A stretch of 64,000 nucleotides of DNA, taken from NCBI RefSeq assembly GCF_020858115.1, contig NZ_JACYMM010000010.1, positions 186,001 to 250,000 of the forward strand, given 5' to 3'. The DNA comes from Janthinobacterium sp. FW305-129. GTDB taxonomy: Bacteria > Pseudomonadota > Gammaproteobacteria > Burkholderiales > Burkholderiaceae_D. Positions 9,048 to 17,343 of the stretch are shown piece after piece. How positions within the stretch are numbered: position 1 is the stretch's first letter; every line of letters starts with the position of its first letter. Both the position numbers and the translations under genes were made by a program. The notes under the pieces are model-generated. The model saw only the letters and a program-made list of their open reading frames with translations, was not told the origin of the DNA and searched no databases.

Positions 9048-9410
9048 CTAGGTGGCCGACGACCAGTCAGGGCGCTTGGGAGCGTCCGGGATGTGGGACG
9101 CGTAAAAGAAGGGGGACGTGTCCGCATTGACGGAAGTCATGTCGCCGACGGGCAGGCTGGAGCCGGCCGGCAGCCATGCGTGGCCGATGCCGTGGCAGAC
9201 GTTGCAGTCGCTGTGCGGCTGGCCTTTTTTCTGCTGCTCAGCTTTATCGCCGGCGGGTTTTTTGTCCGCATCGGCCTTGTGCTGGTGGCTGTGATGGCCC
9301 AGGTGCTGGGCCGCCTTGCCTTCCTCGTGCAGGCAATACGCGCTCGCCGCGGCCCAGGACATCTGGAGCGGAAGCACGAACAGCAGCAAAATGAGGAAGA
9401 ATTTACGCAT
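9048..9410 (-). CDS. czcI: CzcI-like periplasmic metal-resistance protein
   Basis: A 120-residue protein. The ATG at 9410 is used because it opens a signal peptide (MRKFFLILLLFVLPLQMSWA); the open frame upstream overlaps the previous gene. The mature part is His-rich (HLGHHSHQH near residues 36-44) and contains SDCNVCHGIGH near 67-77. These features match the CzcI regulators/metal-binding proteins found first in czc operons. The CNVCH motif is expected to bind metal rather than haem. It begins 29 bp after the stop of the MORN/C13 gene, so both could share a transcript. Confidence 0.85.
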   Translation of the reverse strand: MRKFFLILLLFVLPLQMSWAAASAYCLHEEGKAAQHLGHHSHQHKADADKKPAGDKAEQQKKGQPHSDCNVCHGIGHAWLPAGSSLPVGDMTSVNADTSPFFYASHIPDAPKRPDWSSAT

Positions 9411-9439
9411 GGTGATGGCTATTGTACAGAAAGTAGCGC

Positions 9440-10987
9440 TTAGCGTGGCTGGGCGCGCCACGCCTTCAACTGCGCTGCAATCGCCTTGCCCTGGAATAGC
9501 TGCGGTTCGGAATGCTCTTCCGCCTCCATGCCGCCTTCGAGGAAATCGGCCTCCTCGCGCGCCTGCACCAGCACCTTGGCCTTGTCGAAGGCCTCGGCAA
9601 AGCCGGTACTCTTGGGCAAGGCTTCCTTGAAATACGCTTCGCTGAAATACGTAAAATCGTTCTGGTCGTCGCAGCCGAACGAGGTGCGGTCGCTGCGCGC
9701 GGCCGTGATGATGAGGGTATTGTCATCTTTTAAAGGCGCAATGAAGCCGCCCGCATAGCAGGCCGAGATCACGATGACCTTCCAGCGGATGCCGCTGTGC
9801 TTGAGCATGGTGGCCAGCTCTTGCGCGGGCAGGCTGTGCAAGTCCATGCCGTTTTGCGCCAGCGCCAGTTCGTGCTCGGGCGAGCCGTGGCTGGTGAGAA
9901 ATAAAAACAGGATGTCGTTCTGCTTGTCCATCTTTGTACCGAGGCTGTCGAGGCTGGCGCGCAGGCTGGTCAAGGTCGCCATCGGCTGCTGCGCCACCGT
10001 GTTGCGGCTATTGACCAGCATCAAGGAGCGGCCCACGGTGCCGTAATCGCGGTCGAACTGGCGCTGCACGAAGGCCGTTTCGCGGTGAAATACTTCCTGT
10101 GCGCCATCGCCTGCCACGCCCAGCAGGTAGAGATTGATCTTTTTCGTTGCATCGCGCGGCGCGATGCGGGCCAGGGCGCCGTCGAGCAGGGTGCGCTGGT
10201 TGTACAGGGCCAGTTCGATATTGTCGCGCGTGAGCTTGTCTGCGGCCGGGTCGTCCAGCTGGCCTTCCGTCCAGTTGCCGCTGTCTTCGCGCCGGCCGTC
10301 CGCCTGCGCCACGGCGTAGCGCAGCACGCCCTTGCCGTCGAACTGGCCATTCTTGAAGCCGCCCCGGTATTCGTCGCCGTCGGCCGTGCGCAGCACGCCT
10401 TCGCCTTCGAATTTCCAGTCTTTCAGTTCGCCTTCGTAGTGGATGCCGTCGCTGGTGGTGACTTTCGCCTTGCCCTGCACCTGGCCCTGGACGAATTCGC
10501 CTTCGAAGACGGTGCCGTCCGTGTCGGTCAGCTTGCCGGCGCCGTGCGGGCGCCAGTGCTGGAAATGGCCTTCGAAGGTGGCGCCGTCGGCGCCCTGGAA
10601 ACGGCCTTGCCCCTCGAAGCTGCCGTTGACGAAGCTGCCTGTGTAAATCTCGCCCTTGGGCGAGGTGTAGCGGCCGATGCCGTCGAAGGCGCCCTGGCGG
10701 AAGGCGCCCGTGTATTCGACGCCGGACGCCTGGCGCAGCTTGCCCTGGCCGGAAAACACGCCGCGCGCGAAGCCCCCTTCGTAAAACGCGCCGCTCGCGT
10801 ATTCGAGCCGGCCATGTCCATGCATCTTGCCCGCGACGAGGGGACCGAAATAGCGTCCGCCATCGGCCGTTTCCGCCGCCGGCGCCTTGGCTGGCGCGGC
10901 GCACAGCGGCGGCATGCCCAGCGCGGCAAAGGCCAGCAGGCCGGCGAGGGTGTAGGGGCGAAGCGAGGCGCGTAGCGTGGCGGTCAT
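9440..10987 (-). CDS. secreted MORN-repeat protein with C13 caspase-like domain
   Basis: A 515-residue protein from the ATG at 10987, which gives a signal peptide (LAGLLAFAALGMPPLCAA); the frame continues to a TTG at 11038 that has no better context. Residues about 44-225 are eight consecutive 23-residue MORN repeats (pattern F/Y-x-G-x-F-x-x-G-x-x-x-G-x-G). After a linker, the C-terminal half is a peptidase C13 (legumain-type caspase fold) domain with catalytic His in LTSHGS (about H367) and Cys in VISACYAGG (about C410). Both catalytic residues are present, so activity is plausible. Substrate and role are unknown. The position directly before czcI may be coincidental or may link it to envelope stress. 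Confidence 0.85.
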   Translation of the reverse strand: MTATLRASLRPYTLAGLLAFAALGMPPLCAAPAKAPAAETADGGRYFGPLVAGKMHGHGRLEYASGAFYEGGFARGVFSGQGKLRQASGVEYTGAFRQGAFDGIGRYTSPKGEIYTGSFVNGSFEGQGRFQGADGATFEGHFQHWRPHGAGKLTDTDGTVFEGEFVQGQVQGKAKVTTSDGIHYEGELKDWKFEGEGVLRTADGDEYRGGFKNGQFDGKGVLRYAVAQADGRREDSGNWTEGQLDDPAADKLTRDNIELALYNQRTLLDGALARIAPRDATKKINLYLLGVAGDGAQEVFHRETAFVQRQFDRDYGTVGRSLMLVNSRNTVAQQPMATLTSLRASLDSLGTKMDKQNDILFLFLTSHGSPEHELALAQNGMDLHSLPAQELATMLKHSGIRWKVIVISACYAGGFIAPLKDDNTLIITAARSDRTSFGCDDQNDFTYFSEAYFKEALPKSTGFAEAFDKAKVLVQAREEADFLEGGMEAEEHSEPQLFQGKAIAAQLKAWRAQPR

Positions 10988-11172
10988 GAGGACGGTCTGG
11001 TCAGTAGGAAGGGGCCTAGTCTGCCACCGTATCGCCAAGGTGGCAAATGCGCGCGTGGCGTGTGTTGCTCCACCTCAAGGCAAGATTCTGCGTTTTATGC
11101 CGTGCCAAGGCGGGACTGAACTGATAATATTGATTTTCAGAACATATACTTGCACAAGGTACATAGTCACCC

Positions 11173-13116
11173 ATGGAAAGCCGTCTCAGCCGCCTGGAAG
11201 CCGTCCAGACCGTGTTGCTGGAAATCGGGCAGCGCTCGAGCACCTGCAGCGATATCAGCGAATTCCTGCAGGCGGTGCATGCGGCGCTGGGGCGCATCAT
11301 GTATGCGGCCAACTTTTACGTGGCGCTCAGCGACCGCGACGACGGCCTCGTGCGCTTTCCGTATTTTGTCGACGAATTCGACGCCGCGCCCGACCCGGAC
11401 GAGGGCGTGCGCCTGGCCAGCGCCGCGCAGTCGCCCACGGCCTGGGTCATCGTCAACCGCAAGCAACTGGTGATGACGGCCGACGACGACGCCATGCGCG
11501 CCATCGGCGGCGGCGCCTGGGGCGGCGGCACGGCGGCCGAGCACTGGATCGGCTGTCCGCTGCTGGACCAGCAGCATCAGGTGCTGGGCGCCATCGTCAT
11601 CCAGAGCTACGACGCGCAGCACCGCTTCAGCCTGGAAGACCAGGCCCTGTTCGCGCTGATCGCCACGCACGTGTCGAGCGCCCTGCAGGGCATGCAAAGC
11701 ATGGACCGGCTGGAAAAGGCAGTGCAGGAGCGCACGGCCCTGCTGGCGCACGAGGTGGCCGAGCGCCGCCGGGCGGAAAACCTGCAGCATGCGCTGTATG
11801 AAATCGCCAACCTGTCGGCGCAGGCGGCCGACGCCACCACTCTGTATGCGCGCCTGCACGCCATCATCAGCGAGCTGGTGACGGCGAAGAATTTCCTGAT
11901 CGCCCTGTACCACCCGGACAACAAGGACATCACGATTCCGTATTTCGTCGATGAAAAGGATGCGCAGGCGCCCGTAAAACGCTTTCATTACGGCATCGGC
12001 ATGAGTTCCTATGTGCTGGCGCGGCGGCAAGCGTGTCTGCTCGATGCCGGCAGCTATGCGGCGCTGGTGGCCAGCGGCGAAATGGAAGAGCCGCTGGGCA
12101 ATACCAGCATCGCCAGCTGGATGGGCGCGCCCATGCTGCTGGGCGACCGGAAGTATGGCGTGATCATCGTGCAAAGCTACGACGAATCCGTCGTGTATGG
12201 CCAGGCGGAACTGGACGTGCTGGCCTTCATGGCCAGCCACGTGGCCGTGGCGATGGCCCGCATCCAGGCCGACAGCGCCATGCGCCGCGCCAAGGAAGCG
12301 CTGGAAGAGCAGAACGCGGCCCTGAACAGCGCCCTGAACGCCTTGCAGGAAGCGCAGTCGGAATTGGTGCGCCAGGAAAAGCTGGCGTCCCTGGGCCGGC
12401 TGGTGGCGGGCGTGGCGCATGAAATCAATACGCCGCTGGGCATATGCGTGACGGCCACCAGCCACCTGGTGCAGGAATTGAAGCTCACGCGCGAAGACCT
12501 GGAAGGCGGCCAGCTCGATGAAGATGGCTTGCGGCAATTTTTCGACATCATCGACCAGACCTTGCGCATCATGACGACGAACACGCAGCGCGCCGCGGCG
12601 CTGGTGCGCAGCTTCAAGCAGGTGGCCGTCGACCAGTCTTCGGACGAATTGCGCAGTTTTAACTTGCGCAAATACCTCGATGAAATATTGCTTTCATTGC
12701 AACCAAAGCTCAAGGGCAAGCCCGTCAAGGTCGAGATCGATTGCGCGCCCGAGGTGCAGCTGCGCAGCTATCCGGGCGCCGTTTCGCAGATCGTCACGAA
12801 CATGGTGGTCAATTCACTCGTGCATGGTTTTGTCGAAGGCGAGCCGGGCAAGATCAAGATCAGCGTGCGGACGGCAGGCGACATGCTGGAACTTGACTAC
12901 AGCGACGACGGCATGGGCATGGATAGCGCCACCCTGGGCCAGCTGTTCGACCCCTTCTTCACGACCAAGCGCGGTTCCGGCGGCAGCGGCCTGGGGGCGC
13001 ATATCCTGTACAACCTGGTGACGGGGCCGCTGGGTGGGACGGTGAAGGTGGTCAGTGCGCCGGGGATGGGGTTGCATTACAAGATCCGTTTCCCGCTGGA
13101 GCCGAAGAGTGCTTGA
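11173..13116 (+). CDS. sensor histidine kinase with two GAF domains
   Basis: A 647-residue soluble kinase. GAF 1 spans roughly residues 20-170 and GAF 2 roughly 210-365; they are similar to each other (each has PYFVDE and IVIQSY / IIVQSYDE), so they arose by duplication. A coiled coil (about 370-402) leads to the H-box VAGVAHEINTPLG with the phosphoacceptor H416, then an HATPase domain with DDGMGM and the glycine box GSGGSGLG. No membrane segment, so it senses a cytoplasmic ligand or redox cue. No response regulator is adjacent in the same direction; the REC-HD-GYP protein that converges on it is a possible partner. Confidence 0.92.
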   Translation: MESRLSRLEAVQTVLLEIGQRSSTCSDISEFLQAVHAALGRIMYAANFYVALSDRDDGLVRFPYFVDEFDAAPDPDEGVRLASAAQSPTAWVIVNRKQLVMTADDDAMRAIGGGAWGGGTAAEHWIGCPLLDQQHQVLGAIVIQSYDAQHRFSLEDQALFALIATHVSSALQGMQSMDRLEKAVQERTALLAHEVAERRRAENLQHALYEIANLSAQAADATTLYARLHAIISELVTAKNFLIALYHPDNKDITIPYFVDEKDAQAPVKRFHYGIGMSSYVLARRQACLLDAGSYAALVASGEMEEPLGNTSIASWMGAPMLLGDRKYGVIIVQSYDESVVYGQAELDVLAFMASHVAVAMARIQADSAMRRAKEALEEQNAALNSALNALQEAQSELVRQEKLASLGRLVAGVAHEINTPLGICVTATSHLVQELKLTREDLEGGQLDEDGLRQFFDIIDQTLRIMTTNTQRAAALVRSFKQVAVDQSSDELRSFNLRKYLDEILLSLQPKLKGKPVKVEIDCAPEVQLRSYPGAVSQIVTNMVVNSLVHGFVEGEPGKIKISVRTAGDMLELDYSDDGMGMDSATLGQLFDPFFTTKRGSGGSGLGAHILYNLVTGPLGGTVKVVSAPGMGLHYKIRFPLEPKSA

Positions 13117-13134
13117 AATTTGAAACTTGAAAAC

Positions 13135-13260
13135 GGCGGGCCGGAGACGCGGGCCTGAGAAAATGCCGATGGCGGCGTTGCGGCTCCTTGCCGTACATGC
13201 GTACTGTCTGCGTCGCCGCGCCTTGCCCTCGACATTTTTCAGGCCCGCTTGGCCCGGAAT
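13135..13260. repeat. large imperfect palindrome in convergent gap (second type)
   Basis: Outer arms cgggcctgagaaaatg (13150-13165) and catttttcaggcccg (13233-13247) pair with one bulge; the arms extend outward through further C/G-rich complement. Inside lie ggcggcg/cgccgcg complements and a centre gtac-atgc-gtac (13193-13204). The architecture of outer arms plus a gtac-flanked centre resembles the 120-bp elements elsewhere, but the internal sequence blocks differ, so I treat it as a second type. It separates the GAF kinase from the HD-GYP gene. Confidence 0.65.
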
Positions 13261-13316
13261 GCCCAAGTTGGGGTCTTGGGCCGCAGCGTGGTTTGCCGGT
13301 GTGCGTATCGCTTAGG

Positions 13317-13342
13317 GGGGCAGACCCTCAGGGTCTGACCCC
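13317..13342. repeat. GGGTC-type palindrome, copy 1 (imperfect)
   Basis: Arms ggggcagaccct and agggtctgacccc around a single central C; the left arm lacks one T compared with a perfect palindrome. About 14 bp further on is gggttaaa. The same arrangement recurs at 25913-25939, also between convergent genes. Confidence 0.7.
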
Positions 13343-13371
13343 GGTATTTGTTCTTGGGTTAAATCTGGAGC

Positions 13372-14883
13372 CTAATCCGGGAAACGTTGATTTAACGCAA
13401 GCGCTGCATCGAGGTTCGCAATCAGCAACTCCACATATTGCGGATCGAGGTGGCTGCCGCTCACTTCGCGCAAATAACTCACCACGCGCTCCAGGGGCCA
13501 GGCGTCCTTGTAGCAGCGTTTGTGCATGAGGGCGTCGAAGACGTCGGCCACGGCGGCGATGCGCGCGTATTTGTGGATGTTTTCGCCGACCAGGCCTTGC
13601 GGATAGCCGCTGCCGTCGTATTTTTCATGGTGCTGGTGGGCGATCACGGCGGCCGCCTTCAAGAGCGGGCGCTGCGAGCCGTCGAGGATGGACATGCCCA
13701 CCGTCGGATGCTGCTTCATGATTTCCCATTCGGCCGCGTCGAGCTTGCCGGGTTTCAGCAGCACGGCGTCGGGCGTGGAAATCTTGCCGATGTCATGCAT
13801 GGGGGCCGCGTGGCGCAGCACCATGGTTTCTTCTTCCGACATGCCGGACGCCTGCGCCAGCAGCTGGCACACTTCGGCCATGCGGCGCACGTGGTTGCCG
13901 CCCTCGTGCGAGCGCGATTCGACCACGTCGCCCAGGCGCAGGATCAGCTCGGCCTGGGTATCGGTGATTTCCTGCGTCAGCAGGATGTTGTCGAAGGCGA
14001 TGGCCACGCCCGAGCAGAACACTTCCAGCAGCTGCGCGTCGAGGTCGGAAATCTCTTCCACGCCCTTCAATACCAGCAAGGATGCCTTGCCGCTGCTGTT
14101 CGGGAAATAGCCGACATAGGTGTCGCCATGCAGGCGAGAAATCTTGTTGCTCTTGGCGTGATCGAGCTGCGACAGCAGGGAAGGGCTGAGCATGCCGCCG
14201 TCGGCGTCCAGGTCGCCGATCTGCGCGAGGATTTCATAGTCCTGCTCGCCCGTGATGGCGCTGGCGCCGCGCAGGCGCAGCAGCATGCTTGTTTCCAGGC
14301 GCAGCAGGGCGACGACTTGCTGCAGCAGGCCGCTGGCGAAGTCGCGCAGGTTGCGCTGCTTGAAAATGTGCGCCGAGGCGGCGATGACGCGCTCCAGGCC
14401 TTCGCGGTAGTGGAGCTGGGCCTGGCGCGCCTCTTCCACCTTCATGATGTCGCGGTAGGCGCGCAGGGCGGCAAAGGTGGTGGTGAACAGCTTGGTGCGG
14501 TCCAGTTCCGTCTTTTCCTTGTAGTCGTTGATGTCGTAGTTGACGATCACGCGCTCTTCCGGCGCCTGGCCCGGCTGGCCCGTGCGCAGCACGATGCGCG
14601 TAAACTGGTTGCCCAGGTCTTCGCGCATCCAGCGCGCCACTTCCAGGCCGCTGTCTTCGCGTTCCATCACCACGTCGAGAAACACCAGCGCGATGCCATC
14701 TTCGCGCGCCAGCACCTGCTTGGCCTCGGCGCCGCTATACGCGTGCACGAAGCTCAGGGCGCGGCCTTCGAGGCGGAAACGGCTCAGCGTCAGTTTGGTG
14801 ATGTCGTGGATGTCGGGTTCATCATCGACGAGCAGGACTTTCCAGGGAGGTAACTTGGGCGATGCTGAAGACAAAAATGACAT
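13372..14883 (-). CDS. response regulator with HD-GYP c-di-GMP phosphodiesterase output
   Basis: A 503-residue protein from the ATG at 14883. It has a receiver domain (KVLLVDDEPDIHD, phosphoacceptor D70 in LVFLDVVME), then a central region of the DUF3369 type that commonly follows such receivers (residues about 150-300), then an HD-GYP domain with HDIGK (about 363-367) and HHEKYDGSGYP (about 418-428). HD-GYP enzymes degrade c-di-GMP. Key metal and substrate residues are intact, so it is probably active. With the diguanylate cyclase at the start of the window it suggests c-di-GMP control of lifestyle, though the genes are unlinked. Confidence 0.93.
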   Translation of the reverse strand: MSFLSSASPKLPPWKVLLVDDEPDIHDITKLTLSRFRLEGRALSFVHAYSGAEAKQVLAREDGIALVFLDVVMEREDSGLEVARWMREDLGNQFTRIVLRTGQPGQAPEERVIVNYDINDYKEKTELDRTKLFTTTFAALRAYRDIMKVEEARQAQLHYREGLERVIAASAHIFKQRNLRDFASGLLQQVVALLRLETSMLLRLRGASAITGEQDYEILAQIGDLDADGGMLSPSLLSQLDHAKSNKISRLHGDTYVGYFPNSSGKASLLVLKGVEEISDLDAQLLEVFCSGVAIAFDNILLTQEITDTQAELILRLGDVVESRSHEGGNHVRRMAEVCQLLAQASGMSEEETMVLRHAAPMHDIGKISTPDAVLLKPGKLDAAEWEIMKQHPTVGMSILDGSQRPLLKAAAVIAHQHHEKYDGSGYPQGLVGENIHKYARIAAVADVFDALMHKRCYKDAWPLERVVSYLREVSGSHLDPQYVELLIANLDAALALNQRFPD

Positions 14884-15320
14884 AGGGGCGAGTTCCGCTA
14901 AAAGGCATAACTGACGCAATGCTGAAACGCCCGCGCCAGGAATTCCTGTGCGCCACTACCGGCGTTGCGCGTTTTTCGGGCGCATTTTGTCGATTGTAGA
15001 CCGACAGCTAAGTATTAACAATAAGCAAGAACAATTGACTAAAATCATGCAACATAAATGTCAAAAAGATATTTTAAATTTATGTTGGCAACATCATCCA
15101 TACTTTATCGCTTAGGCAACTATATTTTCAAGACAATACTTTGTTTTAATTAATATTGCCAATGAATCTGTAAAAAAAGTCTGTGGGCGAACCCCCTGTT
15201 CGTTACGCGGTGCAAGAAAAGTAACAATGTATTAGTTTCCCTTTAGAATGAAACGCATCGCGCTATATTAGAACGTAAAAAGTGGCCCGAGCGCCATCAA
15301 CATTCTTGAAAGGACTCATC
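14884..15320. other. AT-rich leader with competing inverted repeats
   Basis: 437 bp between the divergent HD-GYP gene and the DUF3016 gene. From about 15000 to 15190 the DNA is very AT-rich. It holds a perfect 10-bp inverted repeat (caacataaat at 15050-15059, atttatgttg at 15078-15087) and an overlapping smaller one (atgtt at 15082-15086, aacat at 15090-15094), so the two hairpins cannot form together. No ORF is supported. The promoters of both flanking genes must be here. Confidence 0.55.
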
Positions 15321-15824
15321 ATGAAAACGAAAACGACGCGTACCTTCATTGCTGGTCTGGCCTTGCTGGCGAGCAGTGCCGCCTGGGCGGGCACGGAAGT
15401 CCATTTCACCAAGCCGGAACAATTCACGGACTTGTCTTTCGATCAGACGGAGCGTGACAAGGTGCTCAAGGACCTGGCTGCGCATTTCGAGAAATTGGGC
15501 GAGTCGCTCAAGCCTGGACTGAACCTGAAGATCGACGTGACGGACCTGGACATGGCTGGCCGTGAAAATCCCGCCATGCGCTCCCTGCAGGATTTCCGCG
15601 TGATGACCGGCCAGGCCGATTGGCCGCGCATGCGCCTGCATTATGTGCTGGAGCAGGATGGCAAGGTCATCGGCAGCGCCGACGCTGCCCTGTCCGATAT
15701 GTCCTATCTGACGCGCATCAACCGTTATTCCAGCGGCGACAAGCTGCGCTACGAGAAACAGATGATCGATGACTGGTTCTCGGGCACGTTCGCCACGCAA
15801 GTGAAGCGTCCGGCACGCAAATAA
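15321..15824 (+). CDS. DUF3016 family secreted protein
   Basis: A 167-residue protein with a signal peptide (TFIAGLALLASSAAWA) and an AAAGGA ribosome binding site before the ATG at 15321. The mature sequence has features of DUF3016 (EVHFTKPEQFTDLSF near its start and the DWPRMRLHYVLEQDGK segment). The function of this family is not known; it is periplasmic by its signal. It stands alone with a long AT-rich leader of more than 130 bases that could be regulatory. Confidence 0.85.
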   Translation: MKTKTTRTFIAGLALLASSAAWAGTEVHFTKPEQFTDLSFDQTERDKVLKDLAAHFEKLGESLKPGLNLKIDVTDLDMAGRENPAMRSLQDFRVMTGQADWPRMRLHYVLEQDGKVIGSADAALSDMSYLTRINRYSSGDKLRYEKQMIDDWFSGTFATQVKRPARK

Positions 15825-15870
15825 GCATGCCAGCCGGGAGGGCGGCCGGCGATCCCGGCCCATTCCGGGC

Positions 15871-15897
15871 GCGGCAAGTCCGCCATGACCTTGCCGC
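15871..15897. terminator. possible hairpin in convergent gap
   Basis: An 8-bp stem gcggcaag (15871-15878) with cttgccgc (15890-15897) and an 11-base loop, between the convergent DUF3016 and binding-protein genes. There is no T run on either side, so only weak termination is expected. Confidence 0.4.
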
Positions 15898-15928
15898 CGC
15901 GCGAAGTGCAGGTAAGCAAAGCAGGTAA

Positions 15929-16714
15929 TCAGCGCAAATAAGCCTGTTCGATGCGCGCCAGCTGGCCGTTCTGGCGCAGCGCCAGAATGGCGGCATTCAT
16001 CTTCTCAATGAAATCGGCCTTGTAGGCGGGCGTATTGCGCGCGCTGTAGGCGATATAGGTGGCTTCGGACGACAGTTCCAGCACTTCGTGCAATTCAAAG
16101 CCGTAGCTGTCCAGTTCGCCTTGCAGCTGGCGCGCCGTGTGGCGTGCCGCGCCGCGGTCGCTGGCGTAGCAATCGATGCGCCGCAAGGCCAGTTTTTTCA
16201 GATTGGCTTCATTGCCCTTGACCGCTTCCAGGCGCAGCAGTCCTTCGCGGGCCGGCGCCATCAATTTTTCCGAGAGCAAGAACCCCGTGTTGACGCCGAT
16301 GGTCAGGCCGACAAAGTCGGCGGGAAAGCGCGTGCGCGGCGTGCGCATGACGGCGTCATGGCAAAACAGCACCACCGATTCGCGGTGCAGCATGGCCGAG
16401 TACGGTTGCACGTACGGCCGTTCCGTTTTGCGTCCGGGTGGAAACAGGCCGAAAACCTGGCCCTTTTCCAGCGCATCGAGCCCCCGTTTCCAGGGGCGCG
16501 GCTGCAATTCCAGCCGGTAACCGGGCATCGAACTGGCCGCCAGGCGCAGGATATCGATGTACATGCCCTTGAAGACGCCGTTTTCCACATAGCTGTACGG
16601 CGCATAGTCGTCGTCGCCGTACAGGATGACGGTTTGCGGCGCGGCCAGGACGGCCTGCCACACGCCCAGCAACGCCAGGGCCAGGCACAGTCTTGCCGTT
16701 ATCGCTGATTGCAT
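15929..16714 (-). CDS. periplasmic solute-binding protein, family 3-like
   Basis: A 261-residue secreted protein with a signal peptide (LCLALALLGVWQAVLA) and a CTGGAG ribosome binding site. The mature part matches the bacterial extracellular solute-binding family 3 fold: GDDDYAPYSYVENGVFKGMYIDIL near the N terminus, and a polar C-terminal lobe ending in the LRQNGQLARIEQAYLR helix. There is no ABC permease or ATPase beside it, so it may act as an orphan periplasmic sensor or feed an unlinked transporter. The ligand cannot be predicted. Confidence 0.85.
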   Translation of the reverse strand: MQSAITARLCLALALLGVWQAVLAAPQTVILYGDDDYAPYSYVENGVFKGMYIDILRLAASSMPGYRLELQPRPWKRGLDALEKGQVFGLFPPGRKTERPYVQPYSAMLHRESVVLFCHDAVMRTPRTRFPADFVGLTIGVNTGFLLSEKLMAPAREGLLRLEAVKGNEANLKKLALRRIDCYASDRGAARHTARQLQGELDSYGFELHEVLELSSEATYIAYSARNTPAYKADFIEKMNAAILALRQNGQLARIEQAYLR

Positions 16715-16784
16715 GCCGCTCCAGGTTTAATGTCTTCCTGGCAAGCATACAGCATGGCGGCAAGCGACCCGCTTAATTTTCCCT

Positions 16785-17228
16785 TTAATCGATCCAGTTC
16801 ACCTGGGGGAACTTGCTGCCGAAATCTTCCGCCATGGGCACGACCTGGCTGAGCTTATAGTTGAAAAACACAAAACCGGACTTGGCCATGGCGATCAGGG
16901 TGTTGTCGCGGGGGCGCGTGATGCGGAAGGTGATGTCGCCGCCATACTTGTTGAAATCCATGACGCCCACTTCGAACAGCAACTGGTCGCGCGCATGGGC
17001 TTCGGCGCGGTAGGTGGTGGCCAGGTCGGTGACGATGATGCCGGTACCGTCCGCTTCGATGTCGCGCACGCCATATTCGAACAGGAAGCGGGCGCGCGCC
17101 TCGGAAATCATGGAAATCATGGAATCGTTGCCGAGATGGTTGCCGGCGTTGATGTCCGTCGTGCGTACCGTCAGTTGCGAGGAATAGCAGTACTGGTCTT
17201 CAGGAAATTCAAGTTTCAAACGGGCCAT
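16785..17228 (-). CDS. hot-dog fold acyl-CoA thioesterase
   Basis: A 147-residue protein in the 4HBT/YbgC-like superfamily. Features are YSSQLTVRTTDINAGNHLGNDSMIS, with Asp and Asn/His in the position of the catalytic loop, and a beta-rich second half (TYRAEAHARDQLLFEVGVMDF). Such enzymes hydrolyse acyl-CoA thioesters in the cytoplasm; the chain-length preference is unknown. The start at 17228 is chosen because the longer frame overlaps the downstream end of the sugar dehydrogenase gene and its N terminus is not family-like. It follows that gene by 115 bp in the same direction. Confidence 0.82.
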   Translation of the reverse strand: MARLKLEFPEDQYCYSSQLTVRTTDINAGNHLGNDSMISMISEARARFLFEYGVRDIEADGTGIIVTDLATTYRAEAHARDQLLFEVGVMDFNKYGGDITFRITRPRDNTLIAMAKSGFVFFNYKLSQVVPMAEDFGSKFPQVNWID

Positions 17229-17343
17229 GGTGTTCTCTTGGGCTGGGGCGCAGGGGCGCGGCGAAAATTCAATTCTAGCCGGTTCCCCGCGACCCGTCGA
17301 AAAACGCTCCCAGCCGTGCGCCGTCATGCCTGCTTGCGCACGC

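Noticed and set aside
9180-9210. CNVCH in the CzcI-like protein as a c-type haem site
   Set aside because: The protein is a short His-rich periplasmic factor at the head of a czc operon with no other cytochrome features; metal binding is more likely.
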